Assembly (NCBI GenBank): GCA_036872755.1
Contig: JAVHNS010000007.1
Location: forward strand, 620,001-684,000
Origin: Orbilia blumenaviensis
Taxonomy: Eukaryota > Ascomycota > Orbiliomycetes > Orbiliales > Orbiliaceae
Reading direction: 5' to 3'
DNA length: 64,000 nucleotides
Shown: positions 48,015 through 60,558 of the stretch, in pieces
Layout of the letters: the number at the start of each line of letters is the position of its first letter
Numbering within the stretch: position 1 is the first letter of the stretch
Position numbers and translations under genes: made by a program
Notes under the pieces: generated by a model
Database searches by the model: none
Seen by the model: only the letters and a program-made list of their open reading frames with translations
Told to the model about the DNA's origin: nothing

Positions 48015-51000
48015 CTAGCTGACGCTCTCGGATCATTGATCGATCATGAAGGCAACTCGTGATTATAAAACCGCCCTTCAACTTCCCTTTCAATTCCATG
48101 CCAAGCGCTTACATTCAATGCTGAACGAACAACGTCAGTATATAACGGGTTAATTTCTTAGCGAGGGACAAAACTGTTACATGCTTAGTTTTTCTGCGCT
48201 GTTTTCGGGCAAATGTGGTTATCAAAATGCTGTGTTTTTTTTTTTCCTTTTTCTTATTTCCTTTTTCTCTACTACAGGCATTTGCATCTGTATGGGACGT
48301 TACGGCAGACGTACATGACAAAACGGCAAGGCTAAAATCAAAATGACGGCATATGTCCTGGGTTTTCGTTGTTACACCTTTCCTTCTTTTCCTTATTTTT
48401 TAATAGCGTTACAAAATTTCATATCGTGGGTTCAGTACGTTTCATTCTCAAATTGCCTTTCATTATGGACAGCGGTGTTATCCTTTTCCTTACCTCGAAG
48501 ATGTGTGTGAAGAGATGCATTCTCCTTTTCCTATCTCTTTCTAACGGCCGTCCACTGCATGAAACCAAAATGAATTTCAGATGGTTCTTCCTTTTCTTGT
48601 TTCTTTAGCTGTTACAAAAGGAGGGTTAGGTTGTTCCCTTTCCCTTACTGTTTTAGAGCCCAATGAGCTCTCTTTACCAATCGTTTTTCTCTTTCCACTA
48701 CCCTTACTACCACTACATCCTTTTACTCTAACCCCCCCTATCGCTTTTCGATCTGTTAATATTAACTCTGTATGCCCTTCCAAGCTTCTCTCCTCCTCTT
48801 CCCCCTCCCCTCTTGTCGTTGAATAACAGAGCAAGCATGCATATACTAAATTAGTCCTTTGAAATCCCCGTTTCTAAAACTTTATGCTCTCTTTATTACT
48901 CTTTCCCCTGCCTGGCTTCCAAACTAGCCACAGTCATCATGACTCAATGAAATATTGATCGAATAGCGTCCAGTACTATATTTTACTTTTCGCTGCACCT
49001 ATACCCTTTCGCTTAGCTCTCTTCACTCGACTCGAATTCTCAAGTTCTACTTTCTTCGAGTAGGTGTTCTGTTTAACACTGATATCCCACAAAGCCTTTG
49101 CCTTTCCCCTATCCTTCCCTTTTCATGAATTCCTGTCCGTACGAAGCTAGCGAATAAACTTTTCTTTTATTCCGCGAGAGGTATATTTTCATTACCTCTG
49201 GCGTTTATTTCGATCTCTTAGTTTTTACCTATACCCATAACCGGTGGCCTGTTTCAATTACAATTACGTTAGATACAAAAAAGAAAAAAGGATGATACCA
49301 ATGATAGACCAAGCTGTAGTGCAAGCTAGCCATTCGTGTAAAAACCAAAAACCGATGCTTTCCCGGTTTATAATGCGAACATCTGTCCGATTGGACACTA
49401 AAGATTTTAAATTTGCCGGTCTCAAATTCCGACATGCCTAGGCTACTTCCGTTTTTCTTCTTCCTTTTCGTTTGATAGAACAATATAATTACCCAATTCC
49501 CCAGTGGTCAAGTCGAAAAGGTTGGCTGGGCTAGAGCTAGCTAGCTGGAGCTCCCAACCAGCTGGCTTATGGGTATCTATCTGCAGCTCCATGGTACACG
49601 TGTAGCTTTGCCTAACGGGACTTCCACACCAGCGGAAACGATTTTCATGAGTACCATGGTTCCCGGGCCAATGCCGTTCCGTAAAACTACTTTAGTCGAC
49701 AGGCACGAGACCCATCGTAACGAATCGGAGATCTCGAAAAAAAACAAAATTTTCGTTTGTTTAGATGTGATAGGATTCTATCATTCCCGCATCATAAGAT
49801 ATAATAGGAAGAGGAGGAATAAATACATTGTGGCTGTACTGCAAGCGGTACACCTGTTTAGGAAATCTTACGACGGTTAAGCCGCTTTTTTTTTTTTTGC
49901 TAGATGGTGAGGGTTGGAAAGGTGTTTGCTTTGAGTAATAGCATATAATAAAATCTTGAGCTGGAAGCTATTGGAGTGGTCGATACAAATCATGATTGGT
50001 CGGACATGTAGTTTCCTACATCCAACCTATGAGAGCTCGATAATTATATATAAACCCATTGTCCCAAACGGCATATTCATCGTATATACAAAGTATGTAC
50101 ACACTCTATCCTCGTTGCTCCTTGCATGCAACCAGATCTGAAAGTTCGGGGGCTTTTTTTATGCAGGCATGGTTTGGTAGTGTCGTACGTTCACCAGGCC
50201 ACCATTGAGAGACTTAAACACACGACATTGCATTTGCAAATGTGATCGTACACAGCAATTGGATGCAGCTACGCAACTCTGTATTTTTTTTTATTTTTTT
50301 TTTATTGAAAAGTGGGAGCCTCGGAATCCCAGTTAAGCCCCTTTACTATGCAGCGCTTTAACCGCCCCTGATCTCTCGTTGAGGAACGCTCTGGGCCTTC
50401 AATTGTTATTCTAGATGCAGGTCAATCGTGTTCTGATAAACTGTGGCTACCCTGTATACGGCTGCACTGCGCTGTCAGATTCGATAACTCGAATTCGCGA
50501 AGACATCGGTTTAGGAAATCACAATCCATGCAGCTGTGCTGATCATTGCCTGTCCTTAAAATACAACAATCTATTCGTGTTGGGGGGAGCCTTTCGCGAA
50601 TTTTTATGCGACGATCGACTCCCAGTATATCGGTTTATCTACCGCACTGGGGGAGTTGCGGGGTTATAAACGGCCTTTATAAATTCAATTTGAGAGATTT
50701 AACTGTGCCCGGCTTCACCGGATGGAGGGAAGTTCTTGCTACCAAATTTATATTTAAATTATGTTTTATTGATGACTAATTAGCGTGTAAGTACCTGGGT
50801 ATATACGAAAACGAGGTACCTAAGAATACCACAAGCATCATCATGCAGAACTATTTGGTATCGCTGATCTCATAGGCTAGTCTATACAGGGTACTAACGG
50901 TTCCATAAATGTCTTATTCTTCAGTCTCACCTCGAATACAACGCCAAAAAGAAACGGTGAGACACTGAGGTAAAAAAGACGCCACATCAAGGCTCCTATA

Positions 51001-51098
51001 TATACAATTCACATTCCGTTAGCCGGGAACCCAGGCTTCCAGTCCCCAAAATGCCCACACATTTGCTTTCCTATCAGCCATTATAGCTATGTGTGTAG
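48015..51098. other. Intergenic
   Basis: PUB1 3' region and the thioesterase 3' region, convergent. It has a pyrimidine-rich stretch at about 48600-49200. A degenerate tRNA-like segment lies near 50311-50372 (minus). No protein gene is supported. Confidence 0.5.
50311..50372 (-). other. Degenerate tRNA-like segment followed by an A-rich tail
   Basis: On the minus strand this segment has a GGTTAAAGCGCTG D-arm-like block and a GGGATTCCGAGGCTCCC hairpin where a T-arm would sit. It is followed by TTTT and then a ~25-nt A-rich tail (to 50282). No anticodon loop with U33 can be built, so it is not a functional tRNA. It could be a SINE remnant. Confidence 0.25.
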
Positions 51099-53142
51099 CT
51101 ACAGCATACTCTTCAATGACTCCGAAAATGTTGGTTTCCGCTTATCACCCTTCCCAACCGGTTTATCACCATTATCGACTCTTACGCGGATCAGAGCGTC
51201 TTGAATAACAGTCGCCAGCAGCGTTCCATCCGCATCCCATATACGCGACCTAATGAACCCACGCCCTTCGCTGGCGCTATCACCGACTTGTTCTAAAACT
51301 GCCCAAGACTGGCTACCTTCTCCTTCTCTATTGGTGTTCGAGAAGAGGAGCTTGTCTGGGTTGGCATGGAAAACGAGGGTGTGCGAGAGTGAGCCTGTGT
51401 GGATTATATTGTCGCTGGCGTTGTGGGGCCCCGTGACGGCGAACATGCCATTCCTGTCTGATGCGTACTGTATTTTTTTTGATCATGTCTCAGTTTTTTA
51501 AGATCTTGATTCGCTTGAGAGAGTACAGGTTTGTGGGAGGCGAAGTTGTAACCCGATCACATAATATATTGGAATGGGTATTTTTCTTGAATGAAACAGA
51601 AAACACTGAGAAAAGAGAGAAAGGGTGTGTGTGGAGGCACTTACGATGTGGGTACATATACTTAAACATGACTGTTCCTCCGGAGGGAAGGGGCCTACGG
51701 GCTTGTATATCTGTACCTGTATTATTTTGTGACATCGTGAGCTCCTGATTGGTCTTCTTTTGGTAAATCATAAAACTGATTGCCTATGCAAGGATCGGAA
51801 AGGTTCCCTTGTTTCGAGGATACAAGATAATGAATGTTATAGGATATCTGCAGAAACGCTGTGTTACGCCAACATACCTTTCGATGCTCGTGCAGAGGTC
51901 TCGATTTATTCTCCTCTTCTACATCGACTTTCCTAAGATCGACCGCGGTGTAGGATGGGGGGATGCCTTTAAGCTTCGTAAACTCGATCCAACTATGTTC
52001 CCAACCCTCTCGTCCCACCGTATTAGAAATACCAACTACCTTTATATAATACATACACTCATAGCGCCTCGATAGCGCAGAGCGGGGAAAAGGCCGTACC
52101 TGGGAACATCTACCGCCGGAGCAATCTCACACCCCTTCGGATTCGACACCCACTGCTTCAACTCCGTCGGCGGCGGAACCTGACTCTCTAGTCCGCGTGG
52201 TTCCACAGTCTTGAAAGACACGGTGGCGACGAATATAACTTCTGAGTCGAACGGACGTGGGTCTGTAGGACTCGGCTGTCTGACCTGGACATATCTCGTA
52301 CAGTATGTTTTCCCCTGTCGGACGGTTTCTACAGTGTATATAAACGGTATTTTGGGCTTTCCGCCAACGAGAAAATGGCCGGTTATGCTCTATGGTTGTA
52401 GTCAAAATATCGAATCGGGTGTTATTATGTCATATTGCAATTTTTTTATTATTTTTTATTGAAGGATTTTGGGATGGAGTGTGATTTCTACGATGCAAGA
52501 TGGGAAAATCGGAGGGGAGGTCACAGTGAAACATGTAAAATGTTGGATTTGGTCGCGCAAATGTGTTGTGCGACGATAAGCAAGGACCACCTTTACCCTC
52601 CTCCGGCCTCCAACTCAAAGGGTTTACAAAATTATAGAGTCAAAAGGAATGCATTTAGGGGGGCTTGGACGTACATGGCAGTAAAACGACTTATCGACGG
52701 TCTTGTATGCCGCATACGCCGATTGACCCAACAGATGACCCCCATATACTCCAGATATCGGTACAAAGGCAGGTCCCTTTTTTCGTTGTTCAATGCGAAC
52801 GAAACACGAAGTTTAGTGATATGGCACCCCGCAGTTTTTCTCTCTCCCTTGTTTCCAGGAACCCCCCAGCCCAGCCAAAAATCCCGTCTGTGTTTTGTTA
52901 GGCTTTCGGTGTCACCGAAGGCCAACGATTGTTGCCCGCAGGAATAGCGGCAGGGGGGGTTCCAAAAGGGAGGATTGAGAGGGAGAGTAAAGGTTGAAAC
53001 ATACAGTTGACTTAAACGCCCGCCTGCCTCCTGTTGGTGCTGCGTCATTGATATCGCTCGAGGTGGGCTTAATATCCGGCGGTGATGATATCATAACCTC
53101 CTGCAGAGCCATCGAATCTACAAATGTCGCGGGAGGAGCCAT
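51099..53142 (-). CDS. Acyl-CoA thioesterase, TesB/Tes1-like double hotdog
   Basis: The protein should hydrolyse acyl-CoA to free acid and CoA, probably in peroxisomes or cytosol. Exons 53142-53005, 52776-52675, 52389-52100, 51992-51878, 51716-51645 and 51467-51099 join in frame to 361 residues. The first hotdog contains GVYGGHLLGQSAYAAYKTV, the helix-strand typical of this family, then GHFLVGGKPKIPFIYTVE and RQGKTYCTRYVQVRQ. The second hotdog has YASDRNGMFAV, the conserved SDRNG turn, and GSLSHTLVFHANPDKLL. The protein ends LKSML, a weak resemblance to a PTS1 signal. The first intron (53004-52777) uses an AAG acceptor and a weak branch; I chose it because it gives FKSTGPAFVPISGVYGGH in frame. 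The later splices have clear signals. Confidence 0.85.
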
Positions 53143-56100
53143 GGCTTATTTCTTATTTCTTTTCCTCTAAACAGGCGGCGCTCTTTCCCTTTCTCTCACC
53201 CTTCCGCTTTCTGTTTTACCCAGGGGAAGATCCGTTTGAGGCGGTGGTATACGGGGAGGGTAAGACCTAAAACCTGCAGAAGGCTCAATTGATCCAAAAT
53301 TATATATTGTAAACGGTATATATTGTATTTTGTCGAAGATGATTAAGAAAAATGGGTGATATTCAATGCGGTTTGGGGTCTGCTGGTCCAGCCATCCAAA
53401 ATGGGGGGAAGGTTTTCTGGAAGTTTTAACTCCTTCCTCTTTTTTCATTCCATCCTCCACAGCGGCAATCGGGAAGGTAAAGTAAGGTAGTCCCTTTGTC
53501 TTGCTCCTCCCAAGCATATTACTATTGTAATGGCGGTGCGCCGCGGTCAAGAAAATACCAAGGTGACATGACCGCCACTTAGATTGATTTTTTGGCTTGT
53601 GGCCTCGGTTCAAAATTCCCATCGGTTATCAAGAATGCTCAAAGTGACAACAACAACAGCTCAATTCAGATCTTACATGGGCTCAAATGTCTTGTCCTCA
53701 TGCGCGCGCACGCATATAATTGAAACTTTTGACCGGCGAACCCCCCCCCCCCCTCCCCTTCGCCTCAAAGCCTTGCTCACGATAACGTTTACAATTTTTG
53801 TGTCATGCTTGAGCTGACTACAGGGCTTGGGGGAAATATGTCTTAGGAACCAATTGGACCAACTGTTGCTCGATGTTCTCCCACGGTTACATATATTTTT
53901 GCGAACGGCAATTGGCAAGCCCGTCAAATCGATTCTATGTTTATTTTGAAATTGCAACGAAGGATGTGGGATTGGATTACCATATCTTTTTTCCAAACAA
54001 GGGGCCCGGGACTTGTATATGTGATAATGATTACGAAAGATCTATATAACTGGGCTGCGGCTTATTAAAGAAAAAAGGTATTTTCGGCATCGAAGCCTCC
54101 GTGAGATTTGAGATGGGCATTATTATAATCAGCTAAAGTGAGATTTTATCTTATATATTCTGTTCTGGATAATTGGCGGAACAAAATGACGAGTTATACA
54201 TTAAGTAATTTTGGATGACTGGGGTTTCGGTCATTTGCTTAGATCCAAGCCTCCCAAGTGCAATAGCCAGTCTGTCAGTTAGTCGGCCGGGAGAAAAAGA
54301 GGGCGAGTCCCTGACTTCAAGGTTTGTCTTAAAGGAGACAAAGCTCGTCCTTAACCTTTTGATTGGGAAGAAGGGGTCAACATGTAGCCCGTGATCGTTT
54401 TTCTTTTCGAAAAAGGTGTGCGGGGAAGGAGGGATGGGTGGGAAACAATCGACCCGGGGGCCAAAAAACCTCACCCCAATGCAACGGCATATCCAAACCG
54501 TCGGGATCCCAATGAAAAAAAAAGAGAAGACGAAGAGCACTCCAATCTCGTGAATCCCGCCCGCCCTCGCGAACTGAAGCTTTGGCACAGATGACCAAGT
54601 CTCCTGCCCATCATTATACCCTTTCATCAAATTTTTTTTTAGGGAAAAGAGCAGTTCCACCCCCGCGGGTTTCCAACATTACCCGCGGATGCTTTTTCAT
54701 CTTCTTTTCGTTTTCGACAAAAAGAAGAGAATCCACATCTCCCCGAGCATGAACCAATATCGTTTGATGCCGGGAAATCCGTAACACCCACCCGTGGCTT
54801 TTTTTGTCCAGCATAGACCTTGAGAGCTGTAAATGTTGCTGGCTATATCCACAATCTTTTTCATTTTCGCGAAAAAAAAAAAAAAAAGTCAAGTCAAGTC
54901 AAGTCAAGTCAACTCCCCTGTTTCCCATTTTCGATTTCCCAGCCGTGGGGCTTGGATAATAGCCACGCACGTTTTTTTGCTCTACATCGTGGTTCCGTTT
55001 TAATTAATTTGTTTTTTTTACTTTTTACTTTTTACGTTTTACTTTTCTTCTCACAAGGCTACGAATATACGGATATACGTTTCCCCCCTGGATCATGGAT
55101 ACGGGATTACCTTCCCGGCCGGGGGGTAAACTACATATTCTACTGTGTACCAATCGATCAAGCAGAATAAGAAAAAAAAAAAGATATCAAAAAGACGGAA
55201 ACATTCAACACTAACAGAGAAAAAGAATATCGTATCATGTCAGAACTGGAAATCCCGAAACTATTTTTTTGAGAAAAAGCCGAGATTCGGTCCCGTTCAA
55301 TGCAAGGGAGCTGCGAGGTCCTTGTTAGAACGGCGGTAATTGTGTGTTCAAAGTGTCCATGTAATGTACCCCGGCTTAGGCAGTTTTATAACATAAGAAG
55401 AAAGGAACATGTATACGTACATGTATATATCCGTAAATAATATTATACTTGTAGTTATAGGTCTTAAATAAGTTTTTTGTTGCACCAATTAAGTTGATAT
55501 TAAGATCGAATCGAGCAAAAGGTATTGACGATTATAGTCCGAGCGGCGTTAAGGAATGAAACGTCTCTGTTATATACGCAGGACAGGAGGAGGAGCGGCT
55601 ACAAAGGATAAAAAACGGGATTTTCCATTGGCCCCTAAGACCATCAAAAATGCTATTTACTATTCTGATTGGAAGAAGTCTCTTAGAAACCCCAAGCTTC
55701 ATGAGATGTTTGCCTATATGTGCATCTTTGTATGTATGGGGGTTTAACAATATGAAGGGGAAAAAAAATCTTGCTGGTTTATTTCTTCAAATCCCGATAT
55801 CCGCATGATACAACCTATCCACCGCGACCGAAATTTGTATGCCACAATGTTCCTGCCTTTTTCGTCCTGCATGGGTTCAGGGAAAGGTTCGTCGTCTGAG
55901 CTCGTATAATGCTCATACCCCCACCTTGACCTTGTGCGTGCTGGTGTGGATTCTCAGTAGTAAGACATTTCGAACTGTGCCTCTCGTTGCTTGTTTGCTT
56001 TGAATAGCATTCGTGTGATCATGAGAGGCTAGAGAGGGTTAGGGGAGAGAGGCAAACTGGGGGTGGGGACCGTGAGAGTGAGAGTGAGAGAGAGGGGCGG

Positions 56101-57749
56101 GATCCCCCTCCTATCCCATCCCATCCCACCCTATCATATCGATATCTTCGTTTCTTTTTCTACATTCTTGAATCGCTTACCCTTTCGATATCCTGCTTGG
56201 CATCTCTTTGGACATCACGATGCATAGCGATGGTTCACGATGGAGTACATAGCTCGAAAACCCTTCTGATCGATCACAAAAATATGTGAGTAATCTTACG
56301 TTCCCTTTCTTTCTTTCTTTCTTTCCTTTATGTACTATACACAACTGATCTCCTCAACCCGTCCGCGGTCTTTAGTCTACCCACCCCAAAAAAGAGAACT
56401 AAGTCACATCCGATACTTGTTGCTATTTTCCAAAAGCAAAACAGTAACAAGTAGCAGATGTTACTATGCCAAATCATTTCCATTCGGGACTATAAGCAGT
56501 ATATGGTTTCCGGAAGCGAAATATTCCTGAATTCGTTAAGAAAACATATTGTAGATCTTATAGGGCCGTTATAAGCTAGGAATGGGGTTCTGGAGATGAG
56601 GTGGGACAAGATGGAACCCACTAAAACTCAACTGTGATCATGCATGGCCGCAAGTAATTAGTTCGTGGGATATCAGGAAGGGCGACGCCTCGGGGCCATC
56701 AAAGCGTGATATGTGTGATATATAGCGTCGGAATACTACAACAAAAGAAATCGTGAAAGGAGGCTGAACGCTCCGAACGAATGAGGTGCTACTATTTTGC
56801 TTATTTTTATTTATTTATTTTTTGTTAAAAAAAAACTTTCTGTGATCATACGTTTCTTTTGTCATTGATTTCCCCTCTAATAGCTATTTTTTCCCTATTG
56901 CTCTATGATACATCGTGTTATTGAAATCAAAGCTGTAACTCCCAAATGAATATCAAATGCCTCCTTTTTTTTGGAGCGAGTTAGCAAGATAGGATTTTTT
57001 GGGGGCAATCGGTTGCTTGTCTATGCACGAAAACAATAAATCCAAACCCCGAGAGGAGAAAAAAAAAGATAGTCTTGAAAGATGTATGAATGAAGATAGA
57101 ATTCCCTTCCATTTGAGAAAAGTGTGCCACCGTGTCTCTCGCACCGAGATAACATAAAAATAAAAATATAAAAATAGAGAGAGCATATGGTAAACAGATA
57201 TACCCCAACCGTTTCCCCTATATCCCCCCCTTTCAACTAAAATATTTTGAATACAATAGGAAATATAGTTTTCCTTGCGGTAGTAGTAAAATACAATATC
57301 GTATGTGCAAAAAATAGTAGAGTGACAAACCGTTCAGTGAATAAAAAAAACTATAAGCAAGATTGTCACATCGTGCCCCCGGTTTGGAAGAAATATAACA
57401 CGAAGACGAAGTGAGAAAAAGTAAAAACCCTGTATAAAACGCCGCTTGCCATGCCCAATCGCAAAAGAAGGAGAAAAAGTACAAAAAGTACAAAAGTAGT
57501 ACTGGAATGGCAGAAACATATCATATGTGCTGGTTTGCGCATGTATTCAATCTCCTGAGTAGCCAAAGAGAGAAAAAAAAAGAGAGGCGAGAAGGAATAC
57601 AGATATTATAAATCAAAATCAAGTAATTGTATAGTCAAGACGCCATAAAGATTGGTTACGGCCAGCTGTGTAAAGGGAGAACGAAGAGAAGAAAAATCGA
57701 AACGCCGTCTGCGAAAAACCATGGATATCAAGAGAGCTCAATCAAATTC
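53143..57749. other. 4.6-kb gene-poor block
   Basis: Upstream of the thioesterase and downstream of the CLG1-like gene. It includes a C13 run at 53741-53753, AAGTC units at 54887-54911 directly after an A run, and TTTC units near 56308-56325. No gene is supported. Confidence 0.5.
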
Positions 57750-59783
57750 TTAAGACTCGAAGTTTGGTGGAGGGAGACTCCAGTTGGTGGATTGTGGCCA
57801 ATATTCTGTTTGCATGTATGGAACGGGACCTTGTCTATACTCGTTCCTAGCCTTGGTGAGAGGCTGATATTGCATCTGGTCTTGACCAAGATGCTGAGCT
57901 TCCGTGGATTGCTGGGGTACCAAAAGAGCCGATACGGTCCTAACGGGTCGGTATGGAGACTCCCGGCTGGTAAGGAAGATGGATGGGGAGTTGTTGCTGC
58001 TGTAGGCAGTTGGGGAGTTGTTGCTTGAGCCGAGAGGATAAGGGGAGGTGTGTCGGCTGTTAGGGTACGACGCAAGGCTCATGCTAGAGATAGATGTCGG
58101 GGCAGCGCTGGAGGTTGCCACAGAAAGCGGGGTCCAAGAGCTGGTCGATGTCTGGGAAGGTGTCCATACAGTTGAGGCAGATGGATAGACAGTCGACATA
58201 GCCCTGGTGGTAGGGTAGTATGGTTGTACCTGTGGTTGAAGGGCTGCTGGGGGAGTTGGCATTGGCGCATTTGGATTGATTGGGAGCTGTGAAGCATATG
58301 GGTTAGGCGAAGGAGTTGGGATCGCTAACGTCGGTGGGTATTGTGCCAACAGGGAGGTAGACGACGGTCCAGATCTCGATAGGCGCTTGGCTGGTGGGTG
58401 CATCCCAGTATCTTCTAAAGTACGCTTCCTGCTTGAAGACTCAAGCCTATCATAATCCTCACGATATCGCTGCAACAACGAGGTGTTTTTAGGCGAAACA
58501 TTCGAAATAGGTAGAGCTGGAGCTGGTAAAGCAGGTGGATAGATCGAGCTGGGCGAATGAGAACTTCCGTATGGTGGCGAAGCATGATTCGAATGAGGTG
58601 GCGACGGAAGCGACGGTGGGACAGTGCTGGTGGGAGTGATGGAAGAGAACTGGTTGGACGGGCTTAGCTTTGGGATACATCGGGCACGATCCCAGTATTC
58701 CCCGAATTTGCCAAGCTTAACATGCCAGTCCTGCCATTCCTCTGCGGAGGTGAACAAACTGTATCTCATATTGCTCAGGAACTCCACTTCCATGACGTGA
58801 ATTTCTCCAACAGTGATACCGGAAACCTCTGCCCAGGTCTTGTTGGTGTAGGTATTGTCGTCCAGGAATTTATTGCCAAGCATCAGTGCCACTGTGAGCA
58901 ATCGGTATTCGCTTCCAACCTTTCCCTTCACGGATGGGTTCAATTTCTTGAGACGATAGATGAACAACAGCGCTAGGAGAATAACATTTTGAGAAACCTG
59001 GGTGGTCGAGAGGATTGTAGCAACCCATTTCTTGAAGGACATCGATGGAATCGCATCTTCAATCAGAGATGATGTTGGGATGACCTTGGTTGTCGACGCA
59101 GCGACTTTGGAGAGGTCGTGGGACGACTCGAACCAGAACAAACAAGTGATCTAGGAATTATTAGCATCCAAGAATGATATTTAAATTTCCAATTTAGTAC
59201 AAACCTGAGCTGCGAATTCGGCCAAGCTGCCCTTGCTCGAATTGATGGTGGCTGGGATTGTCAGTGGTGGCACAGCTGTCGACGACCTCCTACCACGGGA
59301 CGAGCTTTCCACCTGCTGAGCGAACGACCCTCGCCTTGATGGCGGGGAGGATGCCTTCCTCTTTACCATTTCCTGCGACTGAGAAGACGACCTGAAGCAC
59401 TCTGACATGCTTGGTATCGATGATTGAGAGTGGTCGTATTGTCGGTATTGACTCCTGGACGCCTGGACGTTCCCGCTTGTTGGAAGAAGCGCTGTCGAAT
59501 AGTCCACTGAGTGACTACTCATCGTAGTTTCTGATGGAGGCGTCCTTAGTGATTCCCTTGAGCTGTACCTCGATGATAATGTGCATGAGGAGCTTGGAGA
59601 GGGGATGCTGAAGATGCGCGCCGACTCGTTTGTTGCCCTGGCATAGTAATCCGTCGACCTTGTCCTGCTGTCGACAGAGCTATAGGCTGAGTTTCTCCGG
59701 CCAGGGTGGAGCGGGAACGGAGGTATGGAGTCCTGAGGATAAGGTAGGGCCGAATTCATTGTGAAATTGGCAACACTGAGCAT
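57750..59783 (-). CDS. Clg1/Pho80-family cyclin (CDK partner)
   Basis: This is a cyclin of the Pcl/Pho80 group, expected to activate a Pho85-type CDK. Exons 59783-59205 and 59150-57750 join in phase 0 to 659 residues. The N-terminal 190 residues are Ser-rich and disordered. The cyclin box runs from about 210 to 330: WVATILSTTQVSQNVILLAL, then LLTVALMLGNKFLDDNTYTN and WAEVSGITVGEIHVMEVEFL, the three hallmark segments of the group. The FWFES motif (FWFE) just after the intron is characteristic of Clg1-like fungal cyclins. A long Ser/Pro/Tyr-rich tail with many SP/TP sites follows. The start could also be the second ATG at 59759 (MNSALPYP), which would shorten the protein by eight residues. Confidence 0.88.
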
Positions 59784-60540
59784 TAGTATTGATATTTTGT
59801 GCTGCCACCAGCGCAGGCTTTAGATGCCCACAGAAATTAGAGTGTATATATGGATATAGTATATATATCCTTCAAGACAAAAAGTAGTAGTTCAAAGGGA
59901 ACAAAATAGAAGCCAAAGAAGAAAGAATGAAGAAAATTAAAAGAGCTGGTCTCCAAAAAATTAACAATCAATATTCATATGGCGGAGTATAGGGTCGCGA
60001 TGATAGACGGTCGGATAAGGTTGTGAAAGGTTATCGATATGTGTCGGTTCTTTGTTCGTTCGACGGAGTCCTTTGAAGCAGATATATAAATATCAAAAAA
60101 ACCAGTTGCTTCAAGACTTCTGACCTGTGGTAGACGAAGGATATATATCTGTTTCACCAGTCAAATGAATGATGGTAAAAAAGTAATAATAAGGAAAAAC
60201 GGAAACAACGGTAGTGGAAACGTGGTAAAAGGCAAGCCAGTTAGCGTTCCAGAGTCCGGTTTCGAAGGAGGTTCCCTTTTTAGGTTTTTGTGGAGGTTGA
60301 TTCGATGCTTAGGGAGAACCGAATGGATAGCAGTATATACGGCACGGAACTATGGGAAGGGAAGGACGGAACAAGATGAGAGTGTCGGATAGGCAAAATT
60401 AAAAAGGATAGGATGTTTGGTCTGGTATAACAGAGTTTGCCTGCAAGTCGCCTGTGTAATTGTAATTGCTCGAGATGTTGCTGTCTACTAGGTATTCCGT
60501 CTGTACAGTAGTATGCAGTGGTCCTTTCGTTGAAGCTTCT

Positions 60541-60558
60541 GGGGGGGGGGGGGGGGGG
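60541..60558 (+). repeat. G18 homopolymer
   Basis: An uninterrupted run of 18 G, about 760 bp upstream of the Clg1-like ATG. Confidence 0.8.

Noticed and set aside
52068..52090. Match to the 5' end of eukaryotic tRNA-Met (GCCTCGATAGCGCAG)
   Set aside because: It lies in an intron of the thioesterase gene, and no anticodon arm or T-arm follows.
54151..54660. 169-residue minus-strand open frame
   Set aside because: It overlaps other frames of similar length, has no recognisable fold and no splice partners.
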